64,000 bases of DNA from the NCBI GenBank assembly GCA_016521575.1, contig JAEKDP010000003.1:1-64000 (forward strand), written 5' to 3'. The notes beneath the pieces were generated by a model. It saw only the letters and a list, made by a program, of their open reading frames with translations, ran no database searches and was not told where the DNA came from. Below, piece after piece: positions 28,204 to 37,827 of this stretch. The DNA is from Rhodobacteraceae bacterium F11138. Its GTDB lineage: Bacteria > Pseudomonadota > Alphaproteobacteria > Rhodobacterales > Rhodobacteraceae. The translations under genes were made by a program, and so were the position numbers. Numbering within the stretch: position 1 is the stretch's first letter; every line of letters begins with the position of its first letter.

Positions 28204-29402
28204 TCCGCTGCCTGCCCGGCCCGGTCGGCCAAGAGGACGGCAATCCGGCGGGTGACGTAGTCCAGCCCGTCAAGCAACCCGGCGTCGAAGGCCTGGCTGG
28301 GCAACGGCTGCGTCGGCAAGGCGCGGATCGCGCGGATCATGGATTGCGGCGTCATGCCGTCCCGACTTTCTTCCAGCATCTGCACCAGCCCCAGGTCTTC
28401 GGCGCGGCTGGCGCGGATGTATTGTTCCAGCCGGGGCACCGTGCGCGGTACGATCACCGCGCGTTTGTCAAACGACAGCACTTCGCAGAACGTATTGTAG
28501 CCACCCATGCAGACCACGCCCTGCGCGCCCGCAAACAGGGTTTCGATCTGCGATTCAAACCCGACCGCCGTCACCCGCCCGTTCAGCCTGGCCACGCGGG
28601 TTTCGAAATCGGCGCGGGTGTCACCGGACAAGAACGGTCCATAGACCAGAATGGCACGCGGGTTCAGATCCGGGTCCTGTTCATATGCGGCTAGCACCAG
28701 ATCGACCATCGCCTGCCCGTCGCCACCGCCCCCCGGCGTTACCAGGATATAGGGCTGTTCGGGCGGTTTGGCGGTGCCGCCGACACTGCGGCGCAAATAC
28801 CCGGTCCAGTGCATGCGCGCCTTGACGGCAGCGCTCAGATCCAGCCCGGCGGTGGGGTCATAGATCGAACGCAACCCATAGATCCACAGTTCGTCGTAAT
28901 AGGTTTCGGTTGCCGGAACCCCGCCCTTGCGCTGCCATTCGGCGGCCAGAACCTCGGGTTCGTCGAGCACGTCGCGCAGCCCCAGCACCAGCTTGGTGCG
29001 GCCTTTGTGGGCCAACATTTCCAGCGTCGGCATCAACTCGCCGCGAAATCCGGTGGGTTCCTTGTCGACGATCAGCACGTCCGGGTCGTACTGTTCGGCG
29101 GTGGCCTTGATCAGCCCGGCCCGCAGATCCGTGGTCTGCTCGATGTTCAGCCCCATGGTCCGGGATTCATAGCTGCCGTCGCGCAGCTTGGTCACCCCGG
29201 GCAGGCGCACATGGTCAACCCGTGCCGGAAAGGTGAAGCGCCCCGCCACCGGTGATCCGGTCAGGATCAGTGCTGATGCCGATGTGTCCGATCGGGTGAT
29301 TGCTTCGGCCAGGGCGCGCGACCGGCGCAGATGGCCCAACCCGAATGTGTCATGGCTGTACAGCATGATCCGGGGGGCGCGGGGGGGGGCGTTCTGGCTC
29401 AT
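28200..29402 (-). CDS. Glycosyltransferase with GHLRR motif, first gene of the glycan operon
   Basis: A 400-residue GT-B protein (SHDTFGLGHLRRSRALAEAI start motif; GGYNTFCEVL donor-site motif), paralogous to the gene at 24163. It is the first of seven genes reading to 22936 with overlaps of 4, 4, 4, 4, 4 and 14 bases. GCGGAG lies upstream of the start. The promoter must be in the 348-base region to its right, but no clear sigma70 pair was found. Confidence 0.85.
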   Translation of the reverse strand: MSQNAPPRAPRIMLYSHDTFGLGHLRRSRALAEAITRSDTSASALILTGSPVAGRFTFPARVDHVRLPGVTKLRDGSYESRTMGLNIEQTTDLRAGLIKATAEQYDPDVLIVDKEPTGFRGELMPTLEMLAHKGRTKLVLGLRDVLDEPEVLAAEWQRKGGVPATETYYDELWIYGLRSIYDPTAGLDLSAAVKARMHWTGYLRRSVGGTAKPPEQPYILVTPGGGGDGQAMVDLVLAAYEQDPDLNPRAILVYGPFLSGDTRADFETRVARLNGRVTAVGFESQIETLFAGAQGVVCMGGYNTFCEVLSFDKRAVIVPRTVPRLEQYIRASRAEDLGLVQMLEESRDGMTPQSMIRAIRALPTQPLPSQAFDAGLLDGLDYVTRRIAVLLADRAGQAAE

Positions 29403-29750
29403 CCGCTGGCTCCGCGGTACGGGTGTGTGCGGGGTTTGGCATCCGCCTTTGCCGCCGGACGGTCGTGGTTTGACAGGTCACGCAACCGGGAGGCTGCATG
29501 ATCCATTGTCCGCCCCGGTAGCATCCGCCGATCCATAGCCGTTCCCGCACCTGTCCTGTCCAACCCATCGCGCCGCGCCGGCGGCCGGGCAATCCCTGTG
29601 TCGGACTGTTTGGTCCCTACTATAAAAACCGCGCCCGAATGCAAACCTTTATGTGATCTGCGCCCGATCCCATGTGGTGAAGCCATTTGCACAGGCCATG
29701 CTGCTCCTATAGCGTTGCTTTCAACACGAATTCTGGGACCTTCTGACCGC
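29403..29750. other. Divergent intergenic region, glycan operon / MscS channel
   Basis: 348 bases with no credible gene (an in-frame extension of the channel gene back to 29598 is possible but gives an implausible leader). TATAAA at 29621-29626 could be a -10 for the rightward gene, but the -35 is weak. TTGACA at 29470-29475 has no -10 at a suitable distance. No repeat or clear operator was seen. Confidence 0.4.
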
Positions 29751-32102
29751 ATGTGGCACAATCTGGTACGCGCCGGGCTGACGTTTCTGTTGGCAACCCT
29801 GTTCTCACTGTCCGCCGACGCGCAATCGCTGCCCGGAATCGGTGGTAACACCAAATCCGAAACGACCGCGCCCGAAAGCGAACTGACGCAGGCCATCCGG
29901 CAGGCGGCGGAAAGCGGCGTCAATGTGGTCGTGCTGGACAGCAGCGGCAAACTGATCGCGGCAGCGTCGCCTGCGACGGCGACATCGCCAGACAGCCCGC
30001 CGGGCGACAACCCGATGGAACATGCCTCGCATCTGATGCGTGCCCAGGCCGAGGTCCAGAAGTTCCGCGAAACCCTGTCGCAGCGCCTGGATGCCTTGCC
30101 CAACTCGTTGACCGAAGTGGCCTTTATCCTGCGCGCCACCAGCCCGGACGGGCGGATCATGACCTATGCCGAGGTTCTTTTCTGGACCCTGGTGTTGTTC
30201 TTTTTCGCTCGGATCGCGGTGCGGATGACATATGGCGAACGGTTCGCCAAAAAGCTGATGATCGCGCGGTCGCAGGACGATCCGCAGGGCTATCGCGACA
30301 AGATGCCGATCCTGGTCTTCCGGTTCTTTTTGGGGGTTGGCGGGACGATCCTGATGATGCTGGTATCCTATATCGCCGGGTATCTGATTTTCGATCCGGT
30401 CGGGGATTCATCGATTGAGCTGACCATCGCGGCGATCTACCTGGCGGTCTTCCTGTCCTGGACCGTGTCGGACCTGTGGCGGATGATGCTGTCGCCCTAT
30501 CTGACGCAATACCGCATTCCGGTCCTGTCGGACCAGGACGCCAGGCGGCTGTATCACTGGGCGTGGATCATCGGATCCTACAGTATCGCGTCGACCATAT
30601 TCGCCACATGGATCGCGGATTTCGGCCTGAACTATAACGTTTATGCCATATTGTACGGCTTGTTGTCGTTGGTGGGGGCGGTGGCGAACGTGCTGATGGT
30701 GCTGTTCAACGCAAGGGCGATTTCCAACGCCATCCGGGGTGGAAAACCCGCACATCAGGTCGTCAGGCTGACACGGATCGTTTCCTATGCCTGGGCGCCG
30801 TTGATGATCGGATACATTATCTTTGGCTGGTTTGAACTGACCTTTGATCTGGTGCTGGAACATGAGACGTCAGTGCCGATGATTGCCGGTGCCTACATGG
30901 TGTTTCTGTCAATCATCATTGTCTATGGGGCAATCAACTATGTGATCGAGCGCTATTTCGACCGCAGCCGCGCGGTTGCGCGGATGAACCAGGAACTGGC
31001 GGCCAACGAAGCTGCGGACGATTCTGATGACGTGCCGGTCAAGCCACCCCATGCCCTTATGACCTATGAGGCGCTGGCCCGTCGTGTTGCCGGAATCCTG
31101 GCCTTTGTCGCCGGGGCCTATGCCATGCTGCGGGTGTGGGACCCGGAAAATCAGGTGCTGCCGAATTCGGTCTTTGGCCGCACGCTGGATGTGATCACGA
31201 TCCTGTTCATTGGCTATGTGGTCTATCATTGCTTCCGGATCTGGATCGACAGCAAGATCGCCGAGGAAGCTGTCGATCAGGAAGAGGGCGAACTGGGGGA
31301 TGAGGGCGGTGCCTCCAGCGCCAGCCGCCTGGCCACCCTGTTGCCGCTGTTTCGGGGCGCGATCCTGGCAATTGTCGTGGTGTCGATCGGGTTGATCGCC
31401 CTGCTGGAACTGGGCATCAACGTCAGCCCGCTGTTTGCCGGGGCCGGTGTGGTCGGTCTGGCGATCGGATTCGGGGCGCAGACGCTGGTGCGGGATATCT
31501 TTTCGGGGGCGTTCTTTCTGGTCGACGATGCCTTTCGCAAGGGCGAATATATCGACATCGGCGATGTGAAGGGCACGGTGGAAAAAATCTCGGTGCGTTC
31601 GTTCCAGCTGCGCCATCATCTGGGCGCGCTGAACACCATCCCGTTCGGGGAAATAAAGGTGCTGACCAACTATTCACGCGATTGGGTCATCATGAAGTTG
31701 CCATTGCGGGTGACCTATGACACCGATGTGGAAAAGGTTCGCAAGCTGATCAAGAAGCTGGGACAGGAGCTGTTGCAAGACCCGGTGATCGGTGAAAATT
31801 TCATCCAGCCGCTGAAGTCTCAGGGCGTGATCGAAATGCAGGACAGCGCCATGATCATCCGGGTCAAATTCATGACCAAGCCCGGCGATCAGTGGCTGGT
31901 GCGCAAGAAGGTTTATGAAGAGATCCGCGCCCTGTTCGCCCGCGAAGGCATCCATTTCGCCCATCGCGAGGTGACGGTGCGATTGGCGGACGGCGCCGCA
32001 GAGGATCTGACCGAGGACCAGAAAAAGGCCGTGACCGGCGCGGTGCAGGGCGTGATCGAGGAAGACCAGGGCGATCCCGGCAATGGCGGGCCGGATCGTT
32101 GA
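29751..32102 (+). CDS. Large mechanosensitive channel, MscS family
   Basis: A 783-residue MscS-type channel that would open under hypo-osmotic membrane tension. Starting at the ATG at 29751 it has an N-terminal signal peptide (LTFLLATLFSLSADAQS), a periplasmic segment, about eight or more hydrophobic helices, and the C-terminal MscS core: pore helix GVVGLAIGFGAQTLVRDIF, then the beta domain GEYIDIGDVKGTVEKI and NYSRDW. Much longer than E. coli MscS (286 aa), nearer the MscK/MscM class. Stand-alone gene; the weak ribosome-binding site leaves the start less certain. Confidence 0.9.
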   Translation: MWHNLVRAGLTFLLATLFSLSADAQSLPGIGGNTKSETTAPESELTQAIRQAAESGVNVVVLDSSGKLIAAASPATATSPDSPPGDNPMEHASHLMRAQAEVQKFRETLSQRLDALPNSLTEVAFILRATSPDGRIMTYAEVLFWTLVLFFFARIAVRMTYGERFAKKLMIARSQDDPQGYRDKMPILVFRFFLGVGGTILMMLVSYIAGYLIFDPVGDSSIELTIAAIYLAVFLSWTVSDLWRMMLSPYLTQYRIPVLSDQDARRLYHWAWIIGSYSIASTIFATWIADFGLNYNVYAILYGLLSLVGAVANVLMVLFNARAISNAIRGGKPAHQVVRLTRIVSYAWAPLMIGYIIFGWFELTFDLVLEHETSVPMIAGAYMVFLSIIIVYGAINYVIERYFDRSRAVARMNQELAANEAADDSDDVPVKPPHALMTYEALARRVAGILAFVAGAYAMLRVWDPENQVLPNSVFGRTLDVITILFIGYVVYHCFRIWIDSKIAEEAVDQEEGELGDEGGASSASRLATLLPLFRGAILAIVVVSIGLIALLELGINVSPLFAGAGVVGLAIGFGAQTLVRDIFSGAFFLVDDAFRKGEYIDIGDVKGTVEKISVRSFQLRHHLGALNTIPFGEIKVLTNYSRDWVIMKLPLRVTYDTDVEKVRKLIKKLGQELLQDPVIGENFIQPLKSQGVIEMQDSAMIIRVKFMTKPGDQWLVRKKVYEEIRALFAREGIHFAHREVTVRLADGAAEDLTEDQKKAVTGAVQGVIEEDQGDPGNGGPDR

Positions 32103-32179
32103 TCGGATGCCGCGCCTTGGCATCTCGGGGGCGCGAACAAGAGCAACAGACAAAGCAGGAAGAACTGGCAAGGGACAAA

Positions 32180-32860
32180 ATGGACTTACATCGTACCACA
32201 ATGACTGTCGTGGCACTGTTGTGCGCCTGCCCGGTGGCGGCGCAGGAAGACGTGCCGAAACTGATTTTCGGTGTGGATGTCGTTTCGGATTACGTGTCCA
32301 ACGGGGTGTCGCAAACCGATGGCAAAGCGGCCATCCAGCCCTATGTCGAAGCCACGATGCGCGGGTTTTATGCCGGCCTCTGGGCATCGAATGTTGATTT
32401 CGACGATGGCGATGATTGGGAAATCGATGTCTATCTCGGCTATCGCCGCCTGTTTGCCAATGATCTGTTCATGGATGTGGGCTATGCCCGCTATTTTTAT
32501 GACGACAGCGGCGATTGCTGTGGCGAGGCCAAACTGACCCTTGGGTATCCGCTGGGGGATCAGTTCGGGGTGACCGGTTATGTTGCCTACAATCCTGTGT
32601 CCGATGACTTCAACCGCCGCGTGACGCTGGCGTATGAGCCGACGCCGAATTTGGGCTTTGCCGGGGCCTACGGTTATTCCGACGGATATGACCATGAATA
32701 TTGGAATGTCGGGGGCAGCTATTCCATCAATGATACATGGTCGGTCGGGCTGGTCTATCAGGGGTCCGGATCGGGCGACGAAGGGCTGGTCCTGCGCCTG
32801 TCGCTGGGCAGTTTGGAAACCCCGCTGTTCCGGCTGCTTGGTGCACCGCTTCAGCGGTAA
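32180..32860 (+). CDS. TorF family putative porin
   Basis: A 226-residue outer-membrane beta-barrel candidate. Signal peptide MDLHRTTMTVVALLCACPVAAQ, then FGVDVVSDYVSNGVSQTDGKAA, the conserved opening of the TorF/TIGR02001 porin family, followed by alternating aromatic strands. The frame is open upstream, but 32180 has AGGGA before it and gives a clean signal peptide. It is 77 bases after the channel gene and may be co-transcribed. Physiological substrate unknown. Confidence 0.83.
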   Translation: MDLHRTTMTVVALLCACPVAAQEDVPKLIFGVDVVSDYVSNGVSQTDGKAAIQPYVEATMRGFYAGLWASNVDFDDGDDWEIDVYLGYRRLFANDLFMDVGYARYFYDDSGDCCGEAKLTLGYPLGDQFGVTGYVAYNPVSDDFNRRVTLAYEPTPNLGFAGAYGYSDGYDHEYWNVGGSYSINDTWSVGLVYQGSGSGDEGLVLRLSLGSLETPLFRLLGAPLQR

Positions 32861-32906
32861 GGCGTTCGCGTCGACTCTGGCACACCGATCTGATCGCGGG
32901 CAGGGC

Positions 32907-33263
32907 TCAGCGGCGTGCAGGGTTGGGAACCAGCTGTCCGGTGTCCGCAAGGACACAGGGCTTGCCCAGCCGTTCGGACAGCGTGGCCAGGCTGTGGCCC
33001 AGGAACGCGCAGGTGCACAGGACCACGCCGGTCATGATGTTGACCAGCACCAGCCGGGTGTCCTGGAATTGCAGCTGAAAGCCGGCGGCGGCCAGGGTTT
33101 CGATCAGACTGTCCCAATCCGGGGCATTGGCAAAGACCGGGTTCAGATGACAGGCCAGCGTCACCGCGGTTTCGCAATCCAGCGCGCTTTCGTCGGGCCC
33201 GCGGGGGCGATCCGACCAGACCGTCGGAGACGGCCGGTCAGGGCGAAAAAAAGAAATACTCAT
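32907..33263 (-). CDS. Hypothetical protein
   Basis: A 118-residue product not recognised. The ATG at 33263 is chosen because AGGTG lies about 7 bases upstream; a GTG two codons further upstream is also possible. It contains four cysteines and one hydrophobic stretch (LVLVNIMTGVVLCTCAFLGHSL) that could be a membrane helix. No close neighbour on the same strand except the operon ending 134 bases upstream. A real gene is plausible but not certain. Confidence 0.5.
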   Translation of the reverse strand: MSISFFRPDRPSPTVWSDRPRGPDESALDCETAVTLACHLNPVFANAPDWDSLIETLAAAGFQLQFQDTRLVLVNIMTGVVLCTCAFLGHSLATLSERLGKPCVLADTGQLVPNPARR

Positions 33264-33397
33264 TACCACACCTAATCACTTTGAACAGGATAGATCGAAA
33301 ATCCTTTAAATTCTGTATCGAAAGTCCTTGACAGGGTAGGGGAAAGAATATGGCGATTTCCCGGTCTCTTTGTGGCACCGCTGCCCGGGATCGGATG

Positions 33398-33724
33398 TCA
33401 GTCCCGATCGGGGCAGCCGAACGGAACAAACGTGCTGGCCATGCCTTCGTTCATCGACAGCACCGTCATCAGGTCGGCCAGGTCGATTTCGGCCTGCGTG
33501 CGGGCGCAGATCCGCGTCTCGGCGGGGCATCCCCGGTCGATGAAATCCTGGTGGCGCTGCCGGAACGTTTCGCGGACGCCGTCCAGCGCGTTGGCATCCA
33601 GAACCTGTTGCCAGGCGGCCGCGTACAGCCCGCATTTGCGCTGGGTCCAGGCGTCCTGGGCCACCCCGGCACTGCCCCACCCAAGGGCCAGCAGCAGCGC
33701 CGGCAGGCGGGTGTCAATCCGCAT
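33398..33724 (-). CDS. Small secreted four-cysteine protein, end of the peptide-ABC operon
   Basis: A 108-residue product with a Sec signal peptide (LPALLLALGWGSAGVAQ) and a mature part with four cysteines (KCGLY, RGCPAE, RICAR, FGCPD), suited to two disulfides in the periplasm. The start overlaps the end of the upstream permease gene by 11 bases, so it is co-translated with the transporter. Not recognised as a family. A periplasmic accessory of the transporter is possible, but only from context. Confidence 0.65.
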   Translation of the reverse strand: MRIDTRLPALLLALGWGSAGVAQDAWTQRKCGLYAAAWQQVLDANALDGVRETFRQRHQDFIDRGCPAETRICARTQAEIDLADLMTVLSMNEGMASTFVPFGCPDRD

Positions 33725-34868
33725 AGGGATCCAGCGAATCCCGCAGCCCGTCGCCCAGGAAGTTGAAGGCCAGAACCACCACGATGATCGGCAGCATCGG
33801 GATCGCGGTCCAGGGATAGATCTCGATGCTGGCCAGGTTCTGCGCGTCGTTCAGCATCACGCCCCAGCTGACGGCGGGCGCCCGCAGGCCCAGACCCAGG
33901 AACGACAGCGCGGTTTCCCCCAGGATCATCGCCGGGATCGACAATGTGGCGCTGGCGATCAGGTGGCTCATGAAATTGGGCAGCAGATGCTTGCGGATCA
34001 CGCGGCCGGAACTGGCCCCCATCATCTCGGCGGCGCATACATATTCTTCCTCGCGCAGGCTCAGAAACTTGGCCCGTACCGCGCGGGCCAGCCCGGGCCA
34101 GTCCAGAACGCCCAGAATGATCGAAATGATGAAGAACACCGCCACTGGTCCCCAGTTGGATGGCACCGCCGCTGACAGCGCCAGCCACAGGGGCAATTCG
34201 GGCAGGGACCGCAGAATTTCGATCACCCGGTTGATCACCCAGTCGATCTTGCCGCCGAAATACCCCGCGATGCTGCCGAACCCGATACCCAGAATGAACG
34301 ACACCGAAATTCCGATCAATCCCACGGTCAGCGACAGCTGTGCGCCATACAGGATGCGCGAAAACACGTCCCGGCCCAGCCGGTCCGAGCCCCACAGGAA
34401 AATGGTTGCCCCCTCGGGGGCGCAGAACAGGTGGGTATCGGTCTCGATCAGCCCGGCCAGCGGATAGGTTTCCCCCTTACAGAAAAACTTCAGCGGCATC
34501 GGCGTTGTGGTGTCGGTGACGAATTTCCACTGGAATGTCACCAGATCCGCTTCGGCCACGGTGGGATAGACAAAAGGTCCGATGAATTCGCCCTCATGGA
34601 ACCAGTTCACCGATTGCGGCGGGGCGAACAGATAATCGGAATCCCGTTCATTGGCGGTATAGGGCGCAATGAAACCGGCAAAGGGCAACATCAGGTAGCA
34701 CAGCAGCAGGAAAATACCCGATACCAGTCCCAGCCTGTGCTTGCGGAACTTGCGCCACACCAGCAGCCAGCCCGGTGCGTCCAGATCCTGACGTTCGAGC
34801 GCCTGGATATTGGCGGTTGCATCGAACGGTTCCTCGTCGACATAGCGTCCGTCGGGCAATCGGGTCAT
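33714..34868 (-). CDS. Oligopeptide ABC transporter permease (DppC/OppC type)
   Basis: Inner-membrane permease of 384 residues. It starts with a cytoplasmic stretch and helix (GIFLLLCYLMLPFAGFIAPY), a larger periplasmic insert, then the BPD_transp_1 domain with a WGSDRLGRDVFSRILYG entry and the EAA loop EYVCAAEMMGASSGRVIRKH. Starts at the ATG that overlaps the preceding permease stop by 4 bases. Works with the permease at 34865, the binding protein and the fused ATPase. Substrate unknown. Confidence 0.92.
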   Translation of the reverse strand: MTRLPDGRYVDEEPFDATANIQALERQDLDAPGWLLVWRKFRKHRLGLVSGIFLLLCYLMLPFAGFIAPYTANERDSDYLFAPPQSVNWFHEGEFIGPFVYPTVAEADLVTFQWKFVTDTTTPMPLKFFCKGETYPLAGLIETDTHLFCAPEGATIFLWGSDRLGRDVFSRILYGAQLSLTVGLIGISVSFILGIGFGSIAGYFGGKIDWVINRVIEILRSLPELPLWLALSAAVPSNWGPVAVFFIISIILGVLDWPGLARAVRAKFLSLREEEYVCAAEMMGASSGRVIRKHLLPNFMSHLIASATLSIPAMILGETALSFLGLGLRAPAVSWGVMLNDAQNLASIEIYPWTAIPMLPIIVVVLAFNFLGDGLRDSLDPYAD

Positions 34869-35893
34869 GCTTCGCGCCCCTCATAGCGGATACGCGGATC
34901 CAGCAGCACCAGCAGCACGTCCGAGATCATCGTGCCCATCAGGGTCAGCAGCGCCACGAACATCAGCACGAAACCGGCCAGAAACTGATCCTGCGTCTTG
35001 AGGGCGGTCAACAGGGTCGGCCCGATGGTCTGCAACCCCAGCACCACCGAAACCAGAACCGAGCCCGAGACCATCGACGGCAACAGGTTGCCGATATCGG
35101 CGACAAACGGGTTGAACGCCATGCGCAGCGGGTATTTCGTCAGCATACGCGGCGGGCTCATGCCCTTGGCGATGGCGGTTTCCACATAGGGCTTGCCCAG
35201 TTCGTCCAGCAGGTTCGCGCGCAACCGCTGCATCATCGCCGCCGCCCCCGAGGTGCCGATCACGAAGGTCGGCACGATCAGGTGGATCAGGATCGATTTG
35301 ACCTTGTCCCATGTCATCGGCAGGCCTTCGTATTGCGGATCCATCAGGCCGCCGATGGGCAGATCGAAATATTTGTGGCCGTAATAGAACAGGATCAGTG
35401 CCAGCAGGAAGTTGGGCGTCGCCAGCCCCAGATAGCCGACAAAGGCCGAGGTATAATCGACCCAGGTTTTCGACTTTGCCGCCGCCAGAACCCCCAGCGG
35501 CAGCGCGATCAGATAGACGAACAGCACCGCCGCCAGATTGACCAGCACCGTCAGCCACAGGCTTTCGCCGACGATCTCCGCGACCGGGCGGTCGAATTCA
35601 AAGGACCAGCCGAAATCGCCCTGGATCAGCCCGGAAAATCCCTGTGGTCCGGGGATGAAGCCGATCCAGATCAGGTATTGCTGGTACAGGGGCCGGTCCA
35701 GCGCGTATTCGGTGCGCAGGAATTCGGCCTTGGCCACCCCTGCGGACTGACCGCTGGCGCGCAGTTCGCTGATCTGGTTGGACAGGTAATCACCCGGCGG
35801 CAGATTGATGATCGTGAACACCAAAGCGGACACAACCAACAGTGTCAGCAGCATCGTTCCGAACCGGTAGACCGCGTAGCGCAGTATTGCCAT
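34865..35893 (-). CDS. Oligopeptide ABC transporter permease (DppB/OppB type)
   Basis: Inner-membrane permease of 342 residues from the ATG at 35893 (MAILRYAVYRFGTMLLTLLV). It has six predicted helices, the PPGDYLSNQ segment typical of this class, and the LDELGKPYVETAIAKGMSPPRML EAA loop region. The start overlaps the binding-protein stop by 1 base (TGATG). Pair with the permease at 33714. Confidence 0.92.
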   Translation of the reverse strand: MAILRYAVYRFGTMLLTLLVVSALVFTIINLPPGDYLSNQISELRASGQSAGVAKAEFLRTEYALDRPLYQQYLIWIGFIPGPQGFSGLIQGDFGWSFEFDRPVAEIVGESLWLTVLVNLAAVLFVYLIALPLGVLAAAKSKTWVDYTSAFVGYLGLATPNFLLALILFYYGHKYFDLPIGGLMDPQYEGLPMTWDKVKSILIHLIVPTFVIGTSGAAAMMQRLRANLLDELGKPYVETAIAKGMSPPRMLTKYPLRMAFNPFVADIGNLLPSMVSGSVLVSVVLGLQTIGPTLLTALKTQDQFLAGFVLMFVALLTLMGTMISDVLLVLLDPRIRYEGREA

Positions 35894-37827
35894 CAGTTGC
35901 GCCTGTCGGGATCGAAATAGAATTCGTCGATGCGGTGAATGCCGAAATGCGCCCCCGGATCCCAGGCCCACAGTGCTTTTTCGGGAACATTGCGCAGGGC
36001 ATTGTTCACCACGACGGGTTGCGGCGCTTCGGCCAGGGTCCCGATGGCAAAGACCTGGTCAGCGTGTATGCCAAGCATCTCGGCCCAGATCGCGCTGCGT
36101 TGCTCTTGCGAAGTGGCGAGGTCCCAGTCATGCGCCAGTTCCATCAGGCGGATCGCCTCGGGCATGTCCGGGGGTTCGCCCGCGGCCCCGTTGGTCTGAT
36201 AGTATTGCCCCCATTTCGGCCAGGAAAAGAATTCTTGCTGGCGCGGGGCGACATAGGCGGGCGATGTATAGGGCTGCGGGATGCCATTGTCCCATCCGAA
36301 CCAGACCGCACACATGCTGGTGCCCGCATAGACGCGGTTGCGCAGGATGTCGCGGTCCAGCGGGCGCATGACCAGCTTGACGCCTATATTGCGCCAGTCA
36401 TCGGTAATGATCTGCAGCGCGTTTTCGACCTCCTGGCGCTCGCCCGCGGTTTCGATCACGATCTCCATCGGACGCCCGTCGGGCAGCAGGCGGATACCAT
36501 CCGATCCGCGCTTGTCCAGCCCGGCCTCGTCCAGAAGGCTGTTGGCGGTGTCCGGATCCAGTGTGGCCCAGGCGTCGCGGTTGGCCTGTTTGAAGAACGG
36601 GCTTTGCGGCAGCACCGTCATCGCGCCCGGTTTCGCCAGGTTGAAGTACAGCGCCTTGTTGATGGTCTTGCGGTCGATCGCCAGGCTGAGCGCCCGGCGC
36701 ACCCGCACATCGCGCAGCACCGCCCGCCAGACGTCGTCTTCATAGTTCAGGTTGGGATAGATGGCGATCTGGCTCGCCACCGCGTTGCCCCACAGATAGG
36801 TTTTGTAGTCGCTGCCATCCGCTTCGCCCTTGCGCAGCATCGAGATGTCGCGAAAATCCAGCCCGCGCGCCTGCAGGTCGGCTTCGCCGGCATTGGCCCT
36901 GGCGGCAATCAGCCCGGCGCTGACGATCTCCATTTCGACCACGTCGATATAGGGCAGTTGCACGCCGTTGGGATCGATCCGGTGATAATATGGGTTGCGC
37001 ACGAAATTGTAGCGGATTTTCTTGCCCGAACTGGCGTTGATCCAAGGCTGCAAGGTCGGCAATTCGTGATTGTCGAACTTGTACATGTTGTCCAGCTTGT
37101 TGTGCAGGGCGGCCCAGCTTTTGACCCGTGCGTCTTCGACCCTGGCCGCCAGTTCGGCAGGATCGGCGGTGTCGGCGTGGTACGGTTTCAGAAAATTTGC
37201 CGGACGATAGATAAAGGGCGGGCGGGCCTGTGCCAGGCTGGCCAGAAAATTTGGATTGGGATTGTCCCAGGCAAAGACGACCGTGGTCTCGTCGGGGAAT
37301 GTGACGGTGGGCATCTGCCCCTCGACCCGCAGGAAATCGGGTGGGCCCGCCGGGCTGAGCAGTTTGTTGTTGGCGACTTTTTCCCACCAGTACCGGAAAT
37401 CTTCGGAGGTGAACGGCGCGCCGTCCGACCAGCGGTGCCCGGGTCTCAGATGCAGGGTGAATACCTTGTCCTGATCGGATTCGAAATCCAGCAACAGGTC
37501 CGGCACCAGCTTGTAATTCTGGTCATACCCGATCAGCCGCGCATAGCCATAGACCACCATCTGGCGGATGTCCTTGCTGCGGCTGACCATCGTATGCAGC
37601 ACACCGCCTTGCACCCCCGCTGTGCGGCCCCGGCTTTTCAGATCCACCACCAGCGGCGTTTCGGGCAGCCGTTCGGCAACCGGGGGCAGGTCGCCGTTGT
37701 CGACTTCGTGTTGCCAGAACGTGCTTTCCTGCAGGGCCGGCAAGGGCGGCGCGGCCAGGGCCGGTGACAGGGAAATCAACGCCGCCGCCAGAGGGGCCAG
37801 CAGAAAACGGCGGAAACGATCAAACAT
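35893..37827 (-). CDS. Extracellular solute-binding protein, family 5
   Basis: Periplasmic receptor of an oligopeptide-class ABC importer: 644 residues with a Sec signal peptide (LAPLAAALISLSPALA), then the SBP_bac_5 pattern (TLHLRPGHRWSDGAPFTSEDFRYWW). The 644-residue size is large for the class. It overlaps the ATPase end by 8 bases and the permease start by 1. Ligand not predictable; the large-size subgroup is often annotated only as peptide/nickel-type. Confidence 0.92.
   Translation of the reverse strand: MFDRFRRFLLAPLAAALISLSPALAAPPLPALQESTFWQHEVDNGDLPPVAERLPETPLVVDLKSRGRTAGVQGGVLHTMVSRSKDIRQMVVYGYARLIGYDQNYKLVPDLLLDFESDQDKVFTLHLRPGHRWSDGAPFTSEDFRYWWEKVANNKLLSPAGPPDFLRVEGQMPTVTFPDETTVVFAWDNPNPNFLASLAQARPPFIYRPANFLKPYHADTADPAELAARVEDARVKSWAALHNKLDNMYKFDNHELPTLQPWINASSGKKIRYNFVRNPYYHRIDPNGVQLPYIDVVEMEIVSAGLIAARANAGEADLQARGLDFRDISMLRKGEADGSDYKTYLWGNAVASQIAIYPNLNYEDDVWRAVLRDVRVRRALSLAIDRKTINKALYFNLAKPGAMTVLPQSPFFKQANRDAWATLDPDTANSLLDEAGLDKRGSDGIRLLPDGRPMEIVIETAGERQEVENALQIITDDWRNIGVKLVMRPLDRDILRNRVYAGTSMCAVWFGWDNGIPQPYTSPAYVAPRQQEFFSWPKWGQYYQTNGAAGEPPDMPEAIRLMELAHDWDLATSQEQRSAIWAEMLGIHADQVFAIGTLAEAPQPVVVNNALRNVPEKALWAWDPGAHFGIHRIDEFYFDPDRRN

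Noticed and set aside
29470-29475. TTGACA in front of the MscS gene
   Set aside because: No suitable -10 at 16-18 bases; nearest CATGAT is 21 bases away.
33328-33333. TTGACA on the plus strand
   Set aside because: No -10 at a usable distance and no plus-strand gene downstream.
35842-37767. 641-codon plus-strand frame opposite the solute-binding protein
   Set aside because: Shadow of a well-supported gene on the minus strand.
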